DNA from: Nonomuraea montanisoli
Lineage (GTDB): Bacteria > Actinomycetota > Actinomycetes > Streptosporangiales > Streptosporangiaceae
Direction: 5' to 3'
DNA length: 64,000 bases
NCBI RefSeq assembly: GCF_013363975.1
Contig: NZ_JABWGN010000021.1
Coordinates: forward strand, 1-64,000
Made by a program: the position numbers and the translations under genes
Shown here: positions 1-8,339 of the stretch, piece by piece
Layout: each line of letters begins with the position of its first letter
Position numbering within the stretch: the stretch's first letter is position 1
Notes under the pieces: model-generated
Told to the model about the DNA's origin: nothing
The model's input: the letters and a program-made list of their open reading frames with translations, nothing else
Databases searched by the model: none

Positions 1-19
1 TCACCGCTAAGGTGGCCAC

Positions 20-73
20 GAGGTCTCCGGGTACAGGTTCTTCTTGGTCGTTGAACCCTTTACCGGAGACCTC
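20..73. repeat. Imperfect hairpin / inverted repeat near window edge
   Basis: Eleven-base arms at 20-30 and 63-73 are perfect inverted complements (GAGGTCTCCGG / CCGGAGACCTC). A second 5-bp pairing lies inside (36-40 with 53-57), separated by an internal loop. The stretch is less GC-rich than its surroundings and no gene could be placed in it. It could be a terminator or part of a mobile-element end continuing outside the window. Confidence 0.5.
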
Positions 74-98
74 TTTGCTTATCCGGCTACGACACGCC

Positions 99-127
99 GT
101 TGATCAACACTTCGAGACAGGCCCTAG
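99..127. mobile_element. Possible insertion-sequence end abutting the first gene
   Basis: Bases 99-108 form a palindrome (GTTGATCAAC), followed by a segment that reads inward from the gene as GGCCTGTCTCGAAGTG. It abuts a CTAG tetramer at 124-127, and the TAG stop of the neighbouring reverse-strand gene lies within that tetramer. Some IS5-group elements of actinomycetes insert at CTAG-like sites and begin with GG(C/G)CTGTC-like repeats, so this may be the outer end of an element lying to the left. No transposase is visible and the other end is outside the window, so this is only a suggestion. Confidence 0.25.
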
Positions 128-2205
128 TGGCGGTGAACGCCCTGGTGACGGCGGCGAAGAACGTGGCGGCTGAGCGGAGTTGCGCGGCCGGCCGCCAGCA
201 GCGCGCCCGCGTGTGCCGTGAACACGGCCGCGACGAGCGTCACGTCGTACTCCTCCCAGGGGCCGCCGGGCAGTGAGGTGAGGACCCGGCCGTCGGCGAG
301 CCCCGCGAACAGCCGCCCGTTCATGGCCGCCAGCCCGCGCACCCGGAAGTTCCCTGGGGCGCCATCGGCCGGTCGGATCGCATCAGCCTGCTCCCACCCC
401 TGGGAAGCGAACGGCCGCCGCCACAGCTCGCCGCCCTCCGTCGCCGCGTAGAACGTGCAGTCGGCGATCGCCAGCCCCGTCGCCCCCGAGGGCGCGGCCC
501 CGAGGTCCACCCAGACGCCCTCGCTGTCTCCGCTGCCCATGCGTGTACCGCCGTTGCCCCCGTTGCCCCCGTTGCCCCCGTTCCCGCCGTTCCCGCCGTT
601 CCCGCGGTTCCTGCCGTCGCCGCCGTGCCCGCCGTTCCACCGGACGAGCCGCCCGGCGTCGGTCAGCCCGTACAGTCCCACGGGGAACCCCGCCGCGGCC
701 TCCCTCGGCACGGCCAGCGCGACAACGTCCCCAGCGACCGCGCTGACGTCGACGGCCCCGGCAGCGCCGAGAGCGCGGGCAGCCCCGGCGACCCCGGCAG
801 CCTGGGTGGCGGTGCCGACGGCCCCGCCGCCCCCGGCGGACTCCCACGGGAGGTTCTGCCCGCACAGCTCCCGCCGCAGCAGCGCCCCCGACCCGTCCAC
901 CGCGTACAGCGTCCGATCGCGGACCGCCAGCGCCCGGACGTCCGTCCCGGCGGGCCCGACGACCTCCCACGCGGGGGCAGGCGTCGCGCCGCTGAAGCGG
1001 TCGAGCACGTTGCGGGTGACGCGCTCCACGACCGGGTCGTGCAGGGTGTTGCCCCAGTTGACCGTGGCCGCGTTGAACACGGTGCCCAGGTCGCTCGTGA
1101 AGATCCCCATGGTGGCCGCCCCGCCCTGGCCGTAGGCGCTCCAGTGCCGCAGGTCCGCCGTGGCCAGCACGACGAACGACGCGGGTGTCCCGTCGCGGCA
1201 GGTGGCCCGGGGCACGCCGCCGATCTCCTCGATCTCGGCCGCGTCGGTCTCGTAGCCCAGGCACCCCTGCCCGAACGGGTCGCCGTCCTTCAGCCCCGTC
1301 CCCTCGAACACCCAGTGGCCGGCGAAGCGCGCCGTGTAGGACTCGTCCAGCATGCGCCCCATGTCCGGCCCCCATGTCCCCGCCCCGGCGCGGAAGCTGA
1401 CGCCGGTGAGCGCGTTCTCGGGCCGGCCGGCGGACGACCACTCGACGGTCGCGAGCCGGGGGTCGTCCACGGGGTCGCACAGCGCGTCGCGGTGGCACAC
1501 CATCGTCCGTCCGCCGTCCTCCAGCCGGATCCGCCACCACGCGGTGTTGCCGGAGAAGACGGCCAGGTTCCCGCCGCGCCGGACGAACCCTTCGACCGCG
1601 TCGCGCATCCCGTCCGACCAGTACTCGTCGTGGCCGTTCACGACGAGAACGCGACGCCGCGCCAGCAGATCCGGCCCGAAGTCGAGGTCGAGGTCGAGGT
1701 CGAGGTTCGAGCAGTACGCGACGTCGTAGCCGGCCGGCCGCAGCCACCGGATCAGGCCGAACTCCCATCGCTCCGGACAGGGGCCGCCGCCCGGCCGGTC
1801 GAAGCTCACGCGGCCCGCGCGCACCGGCGACTCGGTCCAGTAGAGGCCCTGCCCCGGCATGCCCGCCCTGTTGTACGCCTGCCAGGTGGCGAACGGCACA
1901 CTGACCAGGATCGGCGCGGCCGGAACCGCCTCCCGGACCACGAAGAAGACCTCGTTGTCCGGGCACGGCGCCTCGCCCGGCAGCCCTTGCGGCCATGGCA
2001 CCTCGGGCCCGAACCGCGCCCGGTAGAGCGAGCTGGGCCAGTCGGCGCCGACCTCCAGCTCCCAGCCGGGCGTCGCGACCCCGGTGAACACCACCCGGTC
2101 GCTCGCCACGTCGGCCACCTCGACCGGCGCGGTCCCGGAGACGACGAAGGGCAGCGTGCCGCCCTGCGCGCACGAGGTCGCCCGGGCGTAGGCCCACACG
2201 GTCAT
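124..2205 (-). CDS. N,N-dimethylformamidase beta-subunit-like protein with C-terminal propeller-like region
   Basis: Protein of 693 aa. Residues about 1-430 resemble the C-terminal domain of the large subunit of N,N-dimethylformamidase, with the family's NGHDEYW motif near residue 190, the following FVRRGGNLAVFSGNTAWW segment and a GxxxNWGNTL-type end. Residues about 430-690 look like a weak beta-propeller or tectonin-like region with repeated ALAVRDRTLYAV-style blades. A Gly-Gly-Asn tract lies at about 527-552 and an Asp-Leu repeat near 168. The start was chosen because TVWAYARA begins the conserved part and because the ATG overlaps the stop of a 12-codon upstream ORF. The last 30 or so residues are Arg/His-rich and unlike the blades before them, and the stop codon sits at a CTAG, so the end may be altered by an insertion. 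Substrate unknown; formamide hydrolysis is not shown. Confidence 0.75.
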   Translation of the reverse strand: MTVWAYARATSCAQGGTLPFVVSGTAPVEVADVASDRVVFTGVATPGWELEVGADWPSSLYRARFGPEVPWPQGLPGEAPCPDNEVFFVVREAVPAAPILVSVPFATWQAYNRAGMPGQGLYWTESPVRAGRVSFDRPGGGPCPERWEFGLIRWLRPAGYDVAYCSNLDLDLDLDFGPDLLARRRVLVVNGHDEYWSDGMRDAVEGFVRRGGNLAVFSGNTAWWRIRLEDGGRTMVCHRDALCDPVDDPRLATVEWSSAGRPENALTGVSFRAGAGTWGPDMGRMLDESYTARFAGHWVFEGTGLKDGDPFGQGCLGYETDAAEIEEIGGVPRATCRDGTPASFVVLATADLRHWSAYGQGGAATMGIFTSDLGTVFNAATVNWGNTLHDPVVERVTRNVLDRFSGATPAPAWEVVGPAGTDVRALAVRDRTLYAVDGSGALLRRELCGQNLPWESAGGGGAVGTATQAAGVAGAARALGAAGAVDVSAVAGDVVALAVPREAAAGFPVGLYGLTDAGRLVRWNGGHGGDGRNRGNGGNGGNGGNGGNGGNGGTRMGSGDSEGVWVDLGAAPSGATGLAIADCTFYAATEGGELWRRPFASQGWEQADAIRPADGAPGNFRVRGLAAMNGRLFAGLADGRVLTSLPGGPWEEYDVTLVAAVFTAHAGALLAAGRATPLSRHVLRRRHQGVHRH
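549..630. repeat. 9-bp tandem repeat encoding Gly-Gly-Asn
   Basis: About nine imperfect copies of a 9-base unit (CCGTTGCCC / CCGTTCCCG on the + strand) lie in frame within the dimethylformamidase-like gene and encode a Gly/Asn tract between propeller blades. The first copies are identical, which suggests recent slippage expansion. Confidence 0.9.
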
Positions 2206-2240
2206 GCGACGGGCGTCGTCTCGGTCGGGGGGTTCTCCAT
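2202..2240 (-). CDS. Possible 12-codon upstream ORF coupled to the dimethylformamidase-like gene
   Basis: An ATG at 2240 opens a 12-residue frame (MENPPTETTPVA) whose TGA overlaps the ATG of the downstream gene as ATGA. A purine-rich GGGAG lies about 11 nt before this ATG, while the downstream ATG has no Shine-Dalgarno of its own. That arrangement fits translational coupling. The peptide has no recognised function. A frameshift joining it to the larger protein, or simple chance, are the alternatives. Confidence 0.3.
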   Translation of the reverse strand: MENPPTETTPVA

Positions 2241-2682
2241 GCGCTTCGAAGCTCCCTCGGGAAAGGGGGGACGGGGATGCCATGCCACGCTTACTGGAAG
2301 GATTCTTAACAGTTATGTCTGGTCGGCAGTTTTCCACGACCGGCGGGCCCGCACAAGAGTAAGCGGTTTCCCGCGACTCCTGAGGACTGTGGCCCGGTGT
2401 CTTGGTGGAGGCGTCCGTGGTGCCGGGGTTGCCACGTGGACGGCCCAGAAGGCGCACGTCACGGCGGCAAGCCGGGGAACCGGAGGAGCGTGCCCCCGGA
2501 CGGGGGCCGGCCCCGTGCGGCGGGTGGGCCTTCCCGGGCCGGCCGTAAAAGAAGAAAGAAGAAGCAGAGACGGCGGCGAGGGGGGCGCGGGCGGAGATCG
2601 GTGATGCGGTTCGCTTGGGCGCACCAACGGGCACAAACCACAAAAGAACGGTACGGAGGTGGTTCCCTGAACGCGCTGTGAG
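2206..2682. other. Divergent intergenic region
   Basis: This 477-bp gap separates two divergently transcribed genes. It holds the short upstream ORF at 2202-2240, a purine tract of mostly A and G at 2547-2570 and a GGAGGT at 2655-2660. Promoters for both genes must be here, but no convincing -35/-10 pair was found. The frames that cross it have the composition of shadows. Confidence 0.5.
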
Positions 2683-3774
2683 GTGGTCGTGGCTTTGCTG
2701 ATCGGGATCGAGGAAGAGTATCTCGTCGTAGACCCGCGCACCCGTCAGGTCGTTCCCCGGGCGGCCGAGGTCCTGGCCAGAGCCTCCGGGACGCTCGACG
2801 TCGACCAGGAGATCACCCGCTTCCAGGTGGAGGCCCGCACGGCGCCGACGTCCGATCTGGACGCGCTGGCCACCGACCTGCGCCTGACCCGCAAGGACGT
2901 GGCCGGGGCGGCGCGGTCGTGCGGCCTGTCCGTGATGGCCAGCGGCAGCCCGGTCCTCGGCGACGTCGCCCGGCCCCCGCTCGGCGACGACGCCCGCTAC
3001 GAGCACGGCCGTGAGCTCTACCGCGCCCTCCAGGACGAGATCAGCATCTGTGCCCTCCACGTCCACGTGGACGTGCCGGACGACGAGCACGCCGTCTACG
3101 TGGCCAACCATCTTCGCCCCTGGCTGCCCACGCTGATCGCGCTGGCCGCCAACTCGCCGTTCTTCGCGGGCCGCGACACGGGATACGCCTCCTGGCGGGT
3201 GATCAGCTGGGGTCGCTGGCCCGTCTCCGGCGCCCCGCCGTACTTCCCCTCGTATGCCGCCTACGAGCGGACGCTGGAAGCGCTGACGGAGTCGGGGGCG
3301 CTGATGGACCGGCGCACGGTGTTCTGGGACGTGCGCCCGTCGCCCCGGCTCCCGACCGTCGAGGTGCGCGTCACGGACGTGCCGCTGGACGTGGGCGACA
3401 GCGCCACCCTGGCCGGCCTGGTGCGCGCCCTCGTCGTGACGGCCCTGCGCGACGTCGCCGACGGCGACCGGGGACTGCCCGTGCCGCCGGAGGTGCTGCG
3501 GGCCGCCTACTGGCGCGCCGCGCGCGACGGGCTCGCCGGCGACAGCCTGGACCTGCGTACGGGGGCTCTCGTCCCCGCGCCCGTACTGGCCTGCCGCCTC
3601 CTGAACCACGTACGGTCCGCGCTGGCCGAGTCCGGCGACCTTGAACTCGTCCAGGACGGCCTGGGCCGGCTGCTCCGAAGGGGTTCGGGCGCCATCCGCC
3701 AACTCCGCATGCACGCGGCCACCGGAGACCTCACCAGCGTGGTGGACGACTTGATCCGGGCCACCACCGCCTGA
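2683..3774 (+). CDS. YbdK-type carboxylate-amine ligase (glutamate-cysteine ligase family 2)
   Basis: Protein of 363 aa, the usual length for the family. The signature IGIEEEY lies at residues 7-13, ALHVHVDV at about 124-131, the YFPSYAAYERTLEAL helix region in the middle and VEVRVTDVP before the C-terminal helices. Members of this GCS2 family ligate an amine to a carboxylate such as glutamate with ATP; many actinobacterial homologues are of unknown substrate and YbdK itself has only weak gamma-glutamylcysteine synthetase activity. The frame is closed by a TGA at 2668-2670, so the start must be GTG 2683 or GTG 2689; neither has a well-placed Shine-Dalgarno. It stands alone and is transcribed away from the dimethylformamidase-like gene. 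Confidence 0.88.
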   Translation: MVVALLIGIEEEYLVVDPRTRQVVPRAAEVLARASGTLDVDQEITRFQVEARTAPTSDLDALATDLRLTRKDVAGAARSCGLSVMASGSPVLGDVARPPLGDDARYEHGRELYRALQDEISICALHVHVDVPDDEHAVYVANHLRPWLPTLIALAANSPFFAGRDTGYASWRVISWGRWPVSGAPPYFPSYAAYERTLEALTESGALMDRRTVFWDVRPSPRLPTVEVRVTDVPLDVGDSATLAGLVRALVVTALRDVADGDRGLPVPPEVLRAAYWRAARDGLAGDSLDLRTGALVPAPVLACRLLNHVRSALAESGDLELVQDGLGRLLRRGSGAIRQLRMHAATGDLTSVVDDLIRATTA

Positions 3775-3837
3775 CCCGCGACGCGCCGCCGATGCCCCTG
3801 TCGGCAAGGCGCCCGGTGTCGGGTGGCGCCTCCCGGG

Positions 3838-3985
3838 ACCTCATCTACGTGGGGAGTCGTCCACGCGGGGCCTCATCCACGCGGGGAGTCGTCCACACGG
3901 GCCCCGTCCACATGGGGGAGCCGCGCCCACGTGGAGAGTCGTTCGCGTGGGGTGCCGTCCGTGCGAGGAGTTGTTCCTCCGGGAG
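3838..3985. repeat. Degenerate GTCCACGCGGGG-type repeats between gene ends
   Basis: The spacer between the ligase gene and recX contains about seven diverged copies of a roughly 20-base unit with the core GTCCACGCGGGG(A)GTCGTCC. Frames across it are open only because of base composition. It separates two convergent genes; no clear terminator hairpin was seen. Confidence 0.65.
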
Positions 3986-3996
3986 GAGCCATCCCT

Positions 3997-6900
3997 CTAG
4001 GGGTAGTCTTCCTCCACTTCCACGCCCTCCTGCTCCAGCGCTTCCTTGATGACGCGGAAGGCGAGGCCGGAGGGGTAGCCCTTCCGGGCCAGCATGCCGG
4101 CGAGGCGGCGGGTGCGGGTCTGGGAGTCGAGGTTGCGGGTGGAGGCGAGCTTGCGGTCCACGAGGCGGCGGGCCGTCTCGGCTTCCTGGTCGGGGTCGAG
4201 CCGCTCCACGGCCTCGTTCACCGTCTCGGAGTCGACGCCGCGGTGGCGCAGTTCGGCGGCCAGGGCGCGCCTGGCCAGGCCGCGACCGTGGTGACGTGAG
4301 TCGACCCAGGCTTCGGCGAACGCCTCGTCGTTGATCAGGCCCAGCTCGGAGAACCGGTCGAGCACGGTCTGCGCAGCTTCGTCGGGTACGTCACGCTTGC
4401 GCAGTGCCTCGGCGAGCTGAGCGCGCGTCTTGGGCGCCATCGTGAGCAACCGCAGGCAGATGGCTCGCGCGACCGCCTCGGGGTCGGCCTGTGGTGCGGC
4501 TGCCGCGGGCGAGCCCTCGTCGGGGCCGTCCGGCAACCATCCCCGGTCCGTCCCGGTGGACCGCTGTCCGCGCCCTCCACGGTTGTCCCGTGAGCGTCCC
4601 TTTCCGGACCGGCGCCCTCGTCCCTTCGTGCGGGGCCCGGATGCGCCGTCGTCCCCGCTGTCACCGGCCCACCCATGCGAGGGCGCTTCGGCGTTCTCCC
4701 CGGCCGTTCCGCTGTCCGACTCGGACCGCGCAAACCAGGGCGTCCAGTCGGCGGATGAGCCCTGCGGATCGCCCGAGCTGTCGGGGACCGCGTCCATACC
4801 GTCGGAGCCGGTGGGGGGCCCGTGCGGGTGGCTGGAGTCGCTGGGGGCTTCTTCCAGGTCGGGGGAGTGCGCGGATGTTCCTTCCAGGCTGCGGGCGGTG
4901 GTGAAGGGCCTCTGCGGGCGGCCGGAGTGGGTGGGGGGTTCCTCCATGCTGGGGGAGTCCGCGGGTGTCTCTTCCAGATCGCCGGCGTCGGTGGGGGACC
5001 CGTGGGGGTGGCTGGAGTCGGTGGGGGCTTCTTCCGGGCTGCCGGGGTCCGCAATCGCCCCTTCCGCGCTGCCGAGGTCGGTGGAAGATCCTTCCGGACC
5101 GCCAGTCGAATGCTCGGCACCCGGGGGCAGCGCACCGCCGGCGGTGGCTTCTCCGCTCGCGGTGGGCTCCTCGCTGGTGGTGGGCTCCCGGTCTGCGGTC
5201 GGTTCTTCGTTGGTGCTGGGCTCCCGGCCGGCGGTGTGGTCTTGGCTCGTGGTGTAGTCGCGGCCGACGATGGACGCCTGGCCTGTCATGGGCTGTCCGC
5301 TCGTGTCAGGTTCCCCGACCGCATGGGACTCTCGGCGGACAGTGGGTTCGCTGCCCGAAGGGGACTCTCGGCGGGCGGTGGGCTCGCTGCCCGAGGGGGA
5401 TTCCCCGTTCGCGGGGTGGTCGGTGACCGCGGTCGCCTCGGAGGCGGAAGAGCGGTCGGGGTCGAGGGGCGGTTCCCCCGCAGAGGGGGCCATGGCCTCC
5501 TGGGGCATGCCGGTAGTAGAGGATGGCTCGTCGTCCCACATCGGTGCGCTTTCACGAGCGTGCTGAGCGTCCTGCGGCTCCGGTCCCGATGGAAGGGGCG
5601 CGGGGTCGGTTGCCTGCGAGGGCGTGCTTCCCCAGAAGGGGTGAGTGTCCTGCGCGTTCGGCTCCCAGGAAAGCCGCGATGGTTCAGTCACCGACGACGG
5701 TTCGCTTCCACGAGAGTGTTGAGCGTCCTGCGGCTCCGATCCCTGCGCGGCGTTCGAGGGGGCGGTTGCCTGCGAGGGCGTGCGCCCCCAGAACGGATGA
5801 GTCTCCTGCGGTTCTGGCTCCCAGGAAGGCACTGAGGGGGCGGTTGCCTGTGGCGGTGCGCTCTCCCAGAAAGGGTGAGCCTTCTGCGGTTCCGGCTCCC
5901 AGGAAAACCCCGAAGGCGCGTTCGTCCACGACGGCTCGCTTCCCCGGGCGGGCTGAGCGCCCTGCGGTTCCGGATCCCATGCGGGCTTCGAAGGCTCGGA
6001 CGTCCACGACGGCTCGGCCCCACGGGAAGATTGAGCGTCGCGTGGCCGCGGCTTCGACTCAGGCTTCGGGGGCTCGGGCGCCCACGACGACTCCGCTGCC
6101 CACGACGGTTCCGCCGCCCAGGAGGGGGGAGCGGCCTGGGATTCCGGATCCCACGCATGCTCCGAACCGGTGCCTGCCCACGACTTGCCGATGCCCGGAG
6201 AGGGCTGGGCATCCCAGGAGAGAGCGGGGGACCGCTCGACTCCTCTGTCGTGGGTGGGTTCGGCTTGGTCGGATGTGTCTGAGGGGGCTGTCGGGTGGCC
6301 GGCGGTGCTGGGCCGGGGGTGAAGGCGCGTGTCCCCGTCATGCGAGGGCTGTTCGTGATCTTGGTTGTGCGGGTCCTGGGGGGTGGAGGCTGCGCGTTGG
6401 GCGCGTTGTTCCTGCCACTCGGCCACGGAGGGCCAGCCGTTCACCGAGGGCCGGCCGTTCACCGAGGGCCGGCCGTTCACCGAGGGCCGGCCGTTCACGG
6501 ACGGCCGACCGTCCACGGACGGTGAGGTATCGGCCGCCTGATCGCGCTGCTCCTGAGTACGCCGGCCTTGAGTACGTCGGCCTTGAGCGCGTCGGCTCTG
6601 GGTGCGCCGGCCCTGGTCGCGTGCTTCGCCCCACGCCTGGCCTCGCGGAGCGTCCGTGCCGTCGCCGGACGAGGCGTCTCGCCTCCGGCCGCTCGCCCCG
6701 TCCTGGCTCTGGTTCCAGTCGGCCCCCGACCGGCGGCCGGAACGGTAGCCCGACGGCGAACCTGAACGGGACCCGGCCGAACCGGACCGCGAGCCGGACG
6801 AGCGCGAACGGGATGCAGCCGACGAGCCGGAACGGGAGCCGGGCGTCAGTCCGGAGCGGGACGAATCGGATGGCGAGTCCGAGTTCGACTCCGACTCCGA

Positions 6901-7062
6901 CTCTGCCTCCGAGCCTGACCTCGACCCCGAGCCTGACTCCGCCCCCGCGCCGGCCGTCGAATCTCGTCGGCCGCGTCTGCCCTTGCGGTCGGTGGGGGAG
7001 GGCGGGAGGTCTGGCCAGGCGCCCCAGTCGCGATCGTGGGGCGCCTGGTCGTCGCCGCTCAT
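3997..7062 (-). CDS. recX: RecX regulatory protein with very long disordered N-terminal extension
   Basis: The C-terminal ~155 residues (about 865-1021) are a complete RecX: three-helix repeats including RAICLRLLTMAPKTRAQL, a GLINDEAFAEAWVDSR block and RRLAGMLARKGYPSG near the end. RecX binds RecA filaments and limits recombinase and co-protease activity. The other ~860 residues are hydrophilic low-complexity sequence: Ser/Arg/Glu-rich (40-120), SVNGRP hexapeptide repeats (about 180-213), Trp- and Pro-rich EPEPQ...PFW repeats (about 350-515), EPTA-type repeats (547-644) and HPHG-type repeats (674-760). Typical RecX proteins are 150-270 aa. The ATG at 7062 begins MSGDDQAPHDRDWGAWPD and lies 43 bp after recA, as expected for a recA-recX operon. 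The frame is open throughout and composition does not change, so the extension appears to be translated, but an internal start nearer the domain cannot be excluded. Confidence 0.85.
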   Translation of the reverse strand: MSGDDQAPHDRDWGAWPDLPPSPTDRKGRRGRRDSTAGAGAESGSGSRSGSEAESESESNSDSPSDSSRSGLTPGSRSGSSAASRSRSSGSRSGSAGSRSGSPSGYRSGRRSGADWNQSQDGASGRRRDASSGDGTDAPRGQAWGEARDQGRRTQSRRAQGRRTQGRRTQEQRDQAADTSPSVDGRPSVNGRPSVNGRPSVNGRPSVNGWPSVAEWQEQRAQRAASTPQDPHNQDHEQPSHDGDTRLHPRPSTAGHPTAPSDTSDQAEPTHDRGVERSPALSWDAQPSPGIGKSWAGTGSEHAWDPESQAAPPSWAAEPSWAAESSWAPEPPKPESKPRPRDAQSSRGAEPSWTSEPSKPAWDPEPQGAQPARGSEPSWTNAPSGFSWEPEPQKAHPFWESAPPQATAPSVPSWEPEPQETHPFWGRTPSQATAPSNAAQGSEPQDAQHSRGSEPSSVTEPSRLSWEPNAQDTHPFWGSTPSQATDPAPLPSGPEPQDAQHARESAPMWDDEPSSTTGMPQEAMAPSAGEPPLDPDRSSASEATAVTDHPANGESPSGSEPTARRESPSGSEPTVRRESHAVGEPDTSGQPMTGQASIVGRDYTTSQDHTAGREPSTNEEPTADREPTTSEEPTASGEATAGGALPPGAEHSTGGPEGSSTDLGSAEGAIADPGSPEEAPTDSSHPHGSPTDAGDLEETPADSPSMEEPPTHSGRPQRPFTTARSLEGTSAHSPDLEEAPSDSSHPHGPPTGSDGMDAVPDSSGDPQGSSADWTPWFARSESDSGTAGENAEAPSHGWAGDSGDDGASGPRTKGRGRRSGKGRSRDNRGGRGQRSTGTDRGWLPDGPDEGSPAAAAPQADPEAVARAICLRLLTMAPKTRAQLAEALRKRDVPDEAAQTVLDRFSELGLINDEAFAEAWVDSRHHGRGLARRALAAELRHRGVDSETVNEAVERLDPDQEAETARRLVDRKLASTRNLDSQTRTRRLAGMLARKGYPSGLAFRVIKEALEQEGVEVEEDYP
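6425..6522. repeat. 18-bp tandem repeats within recX
   Basis: Five to six copies of an 18-base unit, the first four nearly identical (CCGTTCACCGAGGGCCGG), encode the SVNGRP hexapeptide repeats of the RecX extension. Unit length keeps the reading frame. Confidence 0.9.
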
Positions 7063-7105
7063 GGCGCTGCCGATGGCCGGTGTTCACTCATGGGGGGATG
7101 ACCGA

Positions 7106-8203
7106 TCAGACGTCACCGGGCTTCGGCGCGGCGGCGGCCTTGGAGCCGCGGCCCGTGGCGGCGGGGGCGGGCGGCGCCGGCGGGGCGGCCTCGGCGGGGG
7201 CGTCGAGGCGCGGGCCGACACCCAGCTTGTCCTTGATCTTCTTCTCGATCTCGTTGGCCATGTCGGGGTGGTTCTTCAGGAAGTTGCGCGCGTTCTCCTT
7301 GCCCTGGCCGAGCTGGTCGCCCTCGTAGGTGTACCAGGCGCCGGACTTGCGGACGAAGCCGTGCTCCACGCCCATGTCGATCAGGCCGCCCTCGCGGGAG
7401 ATGCCCACGCCGTAGAGGATGTCGAAGTCGGCCACCCGGAAGGGCGGGGCCATCTTGTTCTTCACGACCTTGACGCGGGTGCGGTTGCCGACCGCCTCCG
7501 TGCCGTCCTTGAGGGTCTCGATGCGGCGGATGTCCATGCGGACCGAGGCGTAGAACTTGAGCGCCTTACCACCGGTCGTGGTCTCGGGCGAGCCGAACAT
7601 GACGCCGATCTTCTCGCGCAGCTGGTTGATGAAGATGGCGGTGGTGCCGGTGCTGTTGAGGGCGCCGGCGACCTTGCGCAGCGCCTGGGACATGAGGCGG
7701 GCCTGCAGACCCACGTGGCTGTCGCCCATCTCGCCCTCGATCTCGGCCTTGGGCACCAGCGCGGCCACCGAGTCGATGACGATGATGTCGACGGCGCCGG
7801 ACCGGATCAGCATGTCGGCGATCTCCAGCGCCTGCTCACCGGTGTCGGGCTGGGAGACGAGCAGCGCGTCGGTGTCGACGCCCAGCTTCTTGGCGTACTC
7901 GGGGTCGAGCGCGTGCTCGGCGTCGATGAACGCCGCGATGCCGCCCGCCCGCTGCGCGTTGGCCACCGCGTGCAGGGCGATCGTGGTCTTACCGGACGAC
8001 TCCGGACCGTAGATCTCGACGATGCGGCCACGGGGCAGACCTCCGATGCCCAGCGCCACGTCGAGGGAGATCGAGCCGGTGGGGATCACCTCGATGGGAG
8101 CCCTGGCGTCATCGCCGAGGCGCATGACGGAGCCCTTGCCGAACTGCCGCTCGATCTGGGCGAGGGCGGTCTCGAGGGCCTTCTCGCGGTCGTTGATAGC
8201 CAT
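7106..8203 (-). CDS. recA: RecA recombinase
   Basis: Protein of 365 aa with the start at MAINDREKALETAL. Walker A GPESSGKT is at about residues 67-74, Walker B VIIVIDSVAAL near 140, the loop L1/L2 region including the FINQLREKIGVMFG motif, and an acidic/Ala-Pro-rich C-terminal tail. RecA polymerises on single-stranded DNA, performs strand exchange and stimulates LexA self-cleavage. The start has a GGGGGAG Shine-Dalgarno 6 nt upstream; the longer open frame upstream is not coding. recX follows 43 bp downstream. The upstream region has a LexA-type SOS box and a PafBC-type promoter, given separately. No intein is present. Confidence 0.98.
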   Translation of the reverse strand: MAINDREKALETALAQIERQFGKGSVMRLGDDARAPIEVIPTGSISLDVALGIGGLPRGRIVEIYGPESSGKTTIALHAVANAQRAGGIAAFIDAEHALDPEYAKKLGVDTDALLVSQPDTGEQALEIADMLIRSGAVDIIVIDSVAALVPKAEIEGEMGDSHVGLQARLMSQALRKVAGALNSTGTTAIFINQLREKIGVMFGSPETTTGGKALKFYASVRMDIRRIETLKDGTEAVGNRTRVKVVKNKMAPPFRVADFDILYGVGISREGGLIDMGVEHGFVRKSGAWYTYEGDQLGQGKENARNFLKNHPDMANEIEKKIKDKLGVGPRLDAPAEAAPPAPPAPAATGRGSKAAAAPKPGDV

Positions 8204-8246
8204 GGGAGCTCCCCCTGAAGGGTCGTGGTCCGATTCAGTCGAGTGA

Positions 8247-8270
8247 AAGCTACGGCCTGCCACCGACATT
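8247..8270 (-). promoter_or_regulatory. PafBC-dependent (RecA-NDp type) promoter of recA
   Basis: On the reverse strand the sequence reads TGTCGGTG, then 8 bases, then TAGCTT. This matches the LexA-independent DNA-damage promoter motif of actinobacteria (TGTCRGTG-N8-TANNNT), recognised by the PafBC activator with RNA polymerase. The -10-like TAGCTT ends 43 nt before the recA start codon. Confidence 0.8.
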
Positions 8271-8311
8271 TTCTGCGGAGTGTCGGGGAGGCGGGGTCCC
8301 CGGCGTTCTCC

Positions 8312-8339
8312 ATGGTAGCCGAACGGCTGTTCGATCACA
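8312..8339 (-). promoter_or_regulatory. LexA SOS box embedded in a second recA promoter
   Basis: The 16-bp element at 8319-8334 has the actinobacterial SOS-box form CGAAC-N4-GTTCG. On the reverse strand it lies between a possible -35 (TGTGAT, 8334-8339) and -10 (TACCAT, 8312-8317) with 16-bp spacing, so bound LexA would block this promoter. It lies upstream of the PafBC-type promoter, the same order as described for mycobacterial recA. Confidence 0.8.

Noticed and set aside
3823..4299. 158-codon forward frame after the ligase gene
   Set aside because: The first half is degenerate repeats and the second is antisense to the conserved RecX domain.
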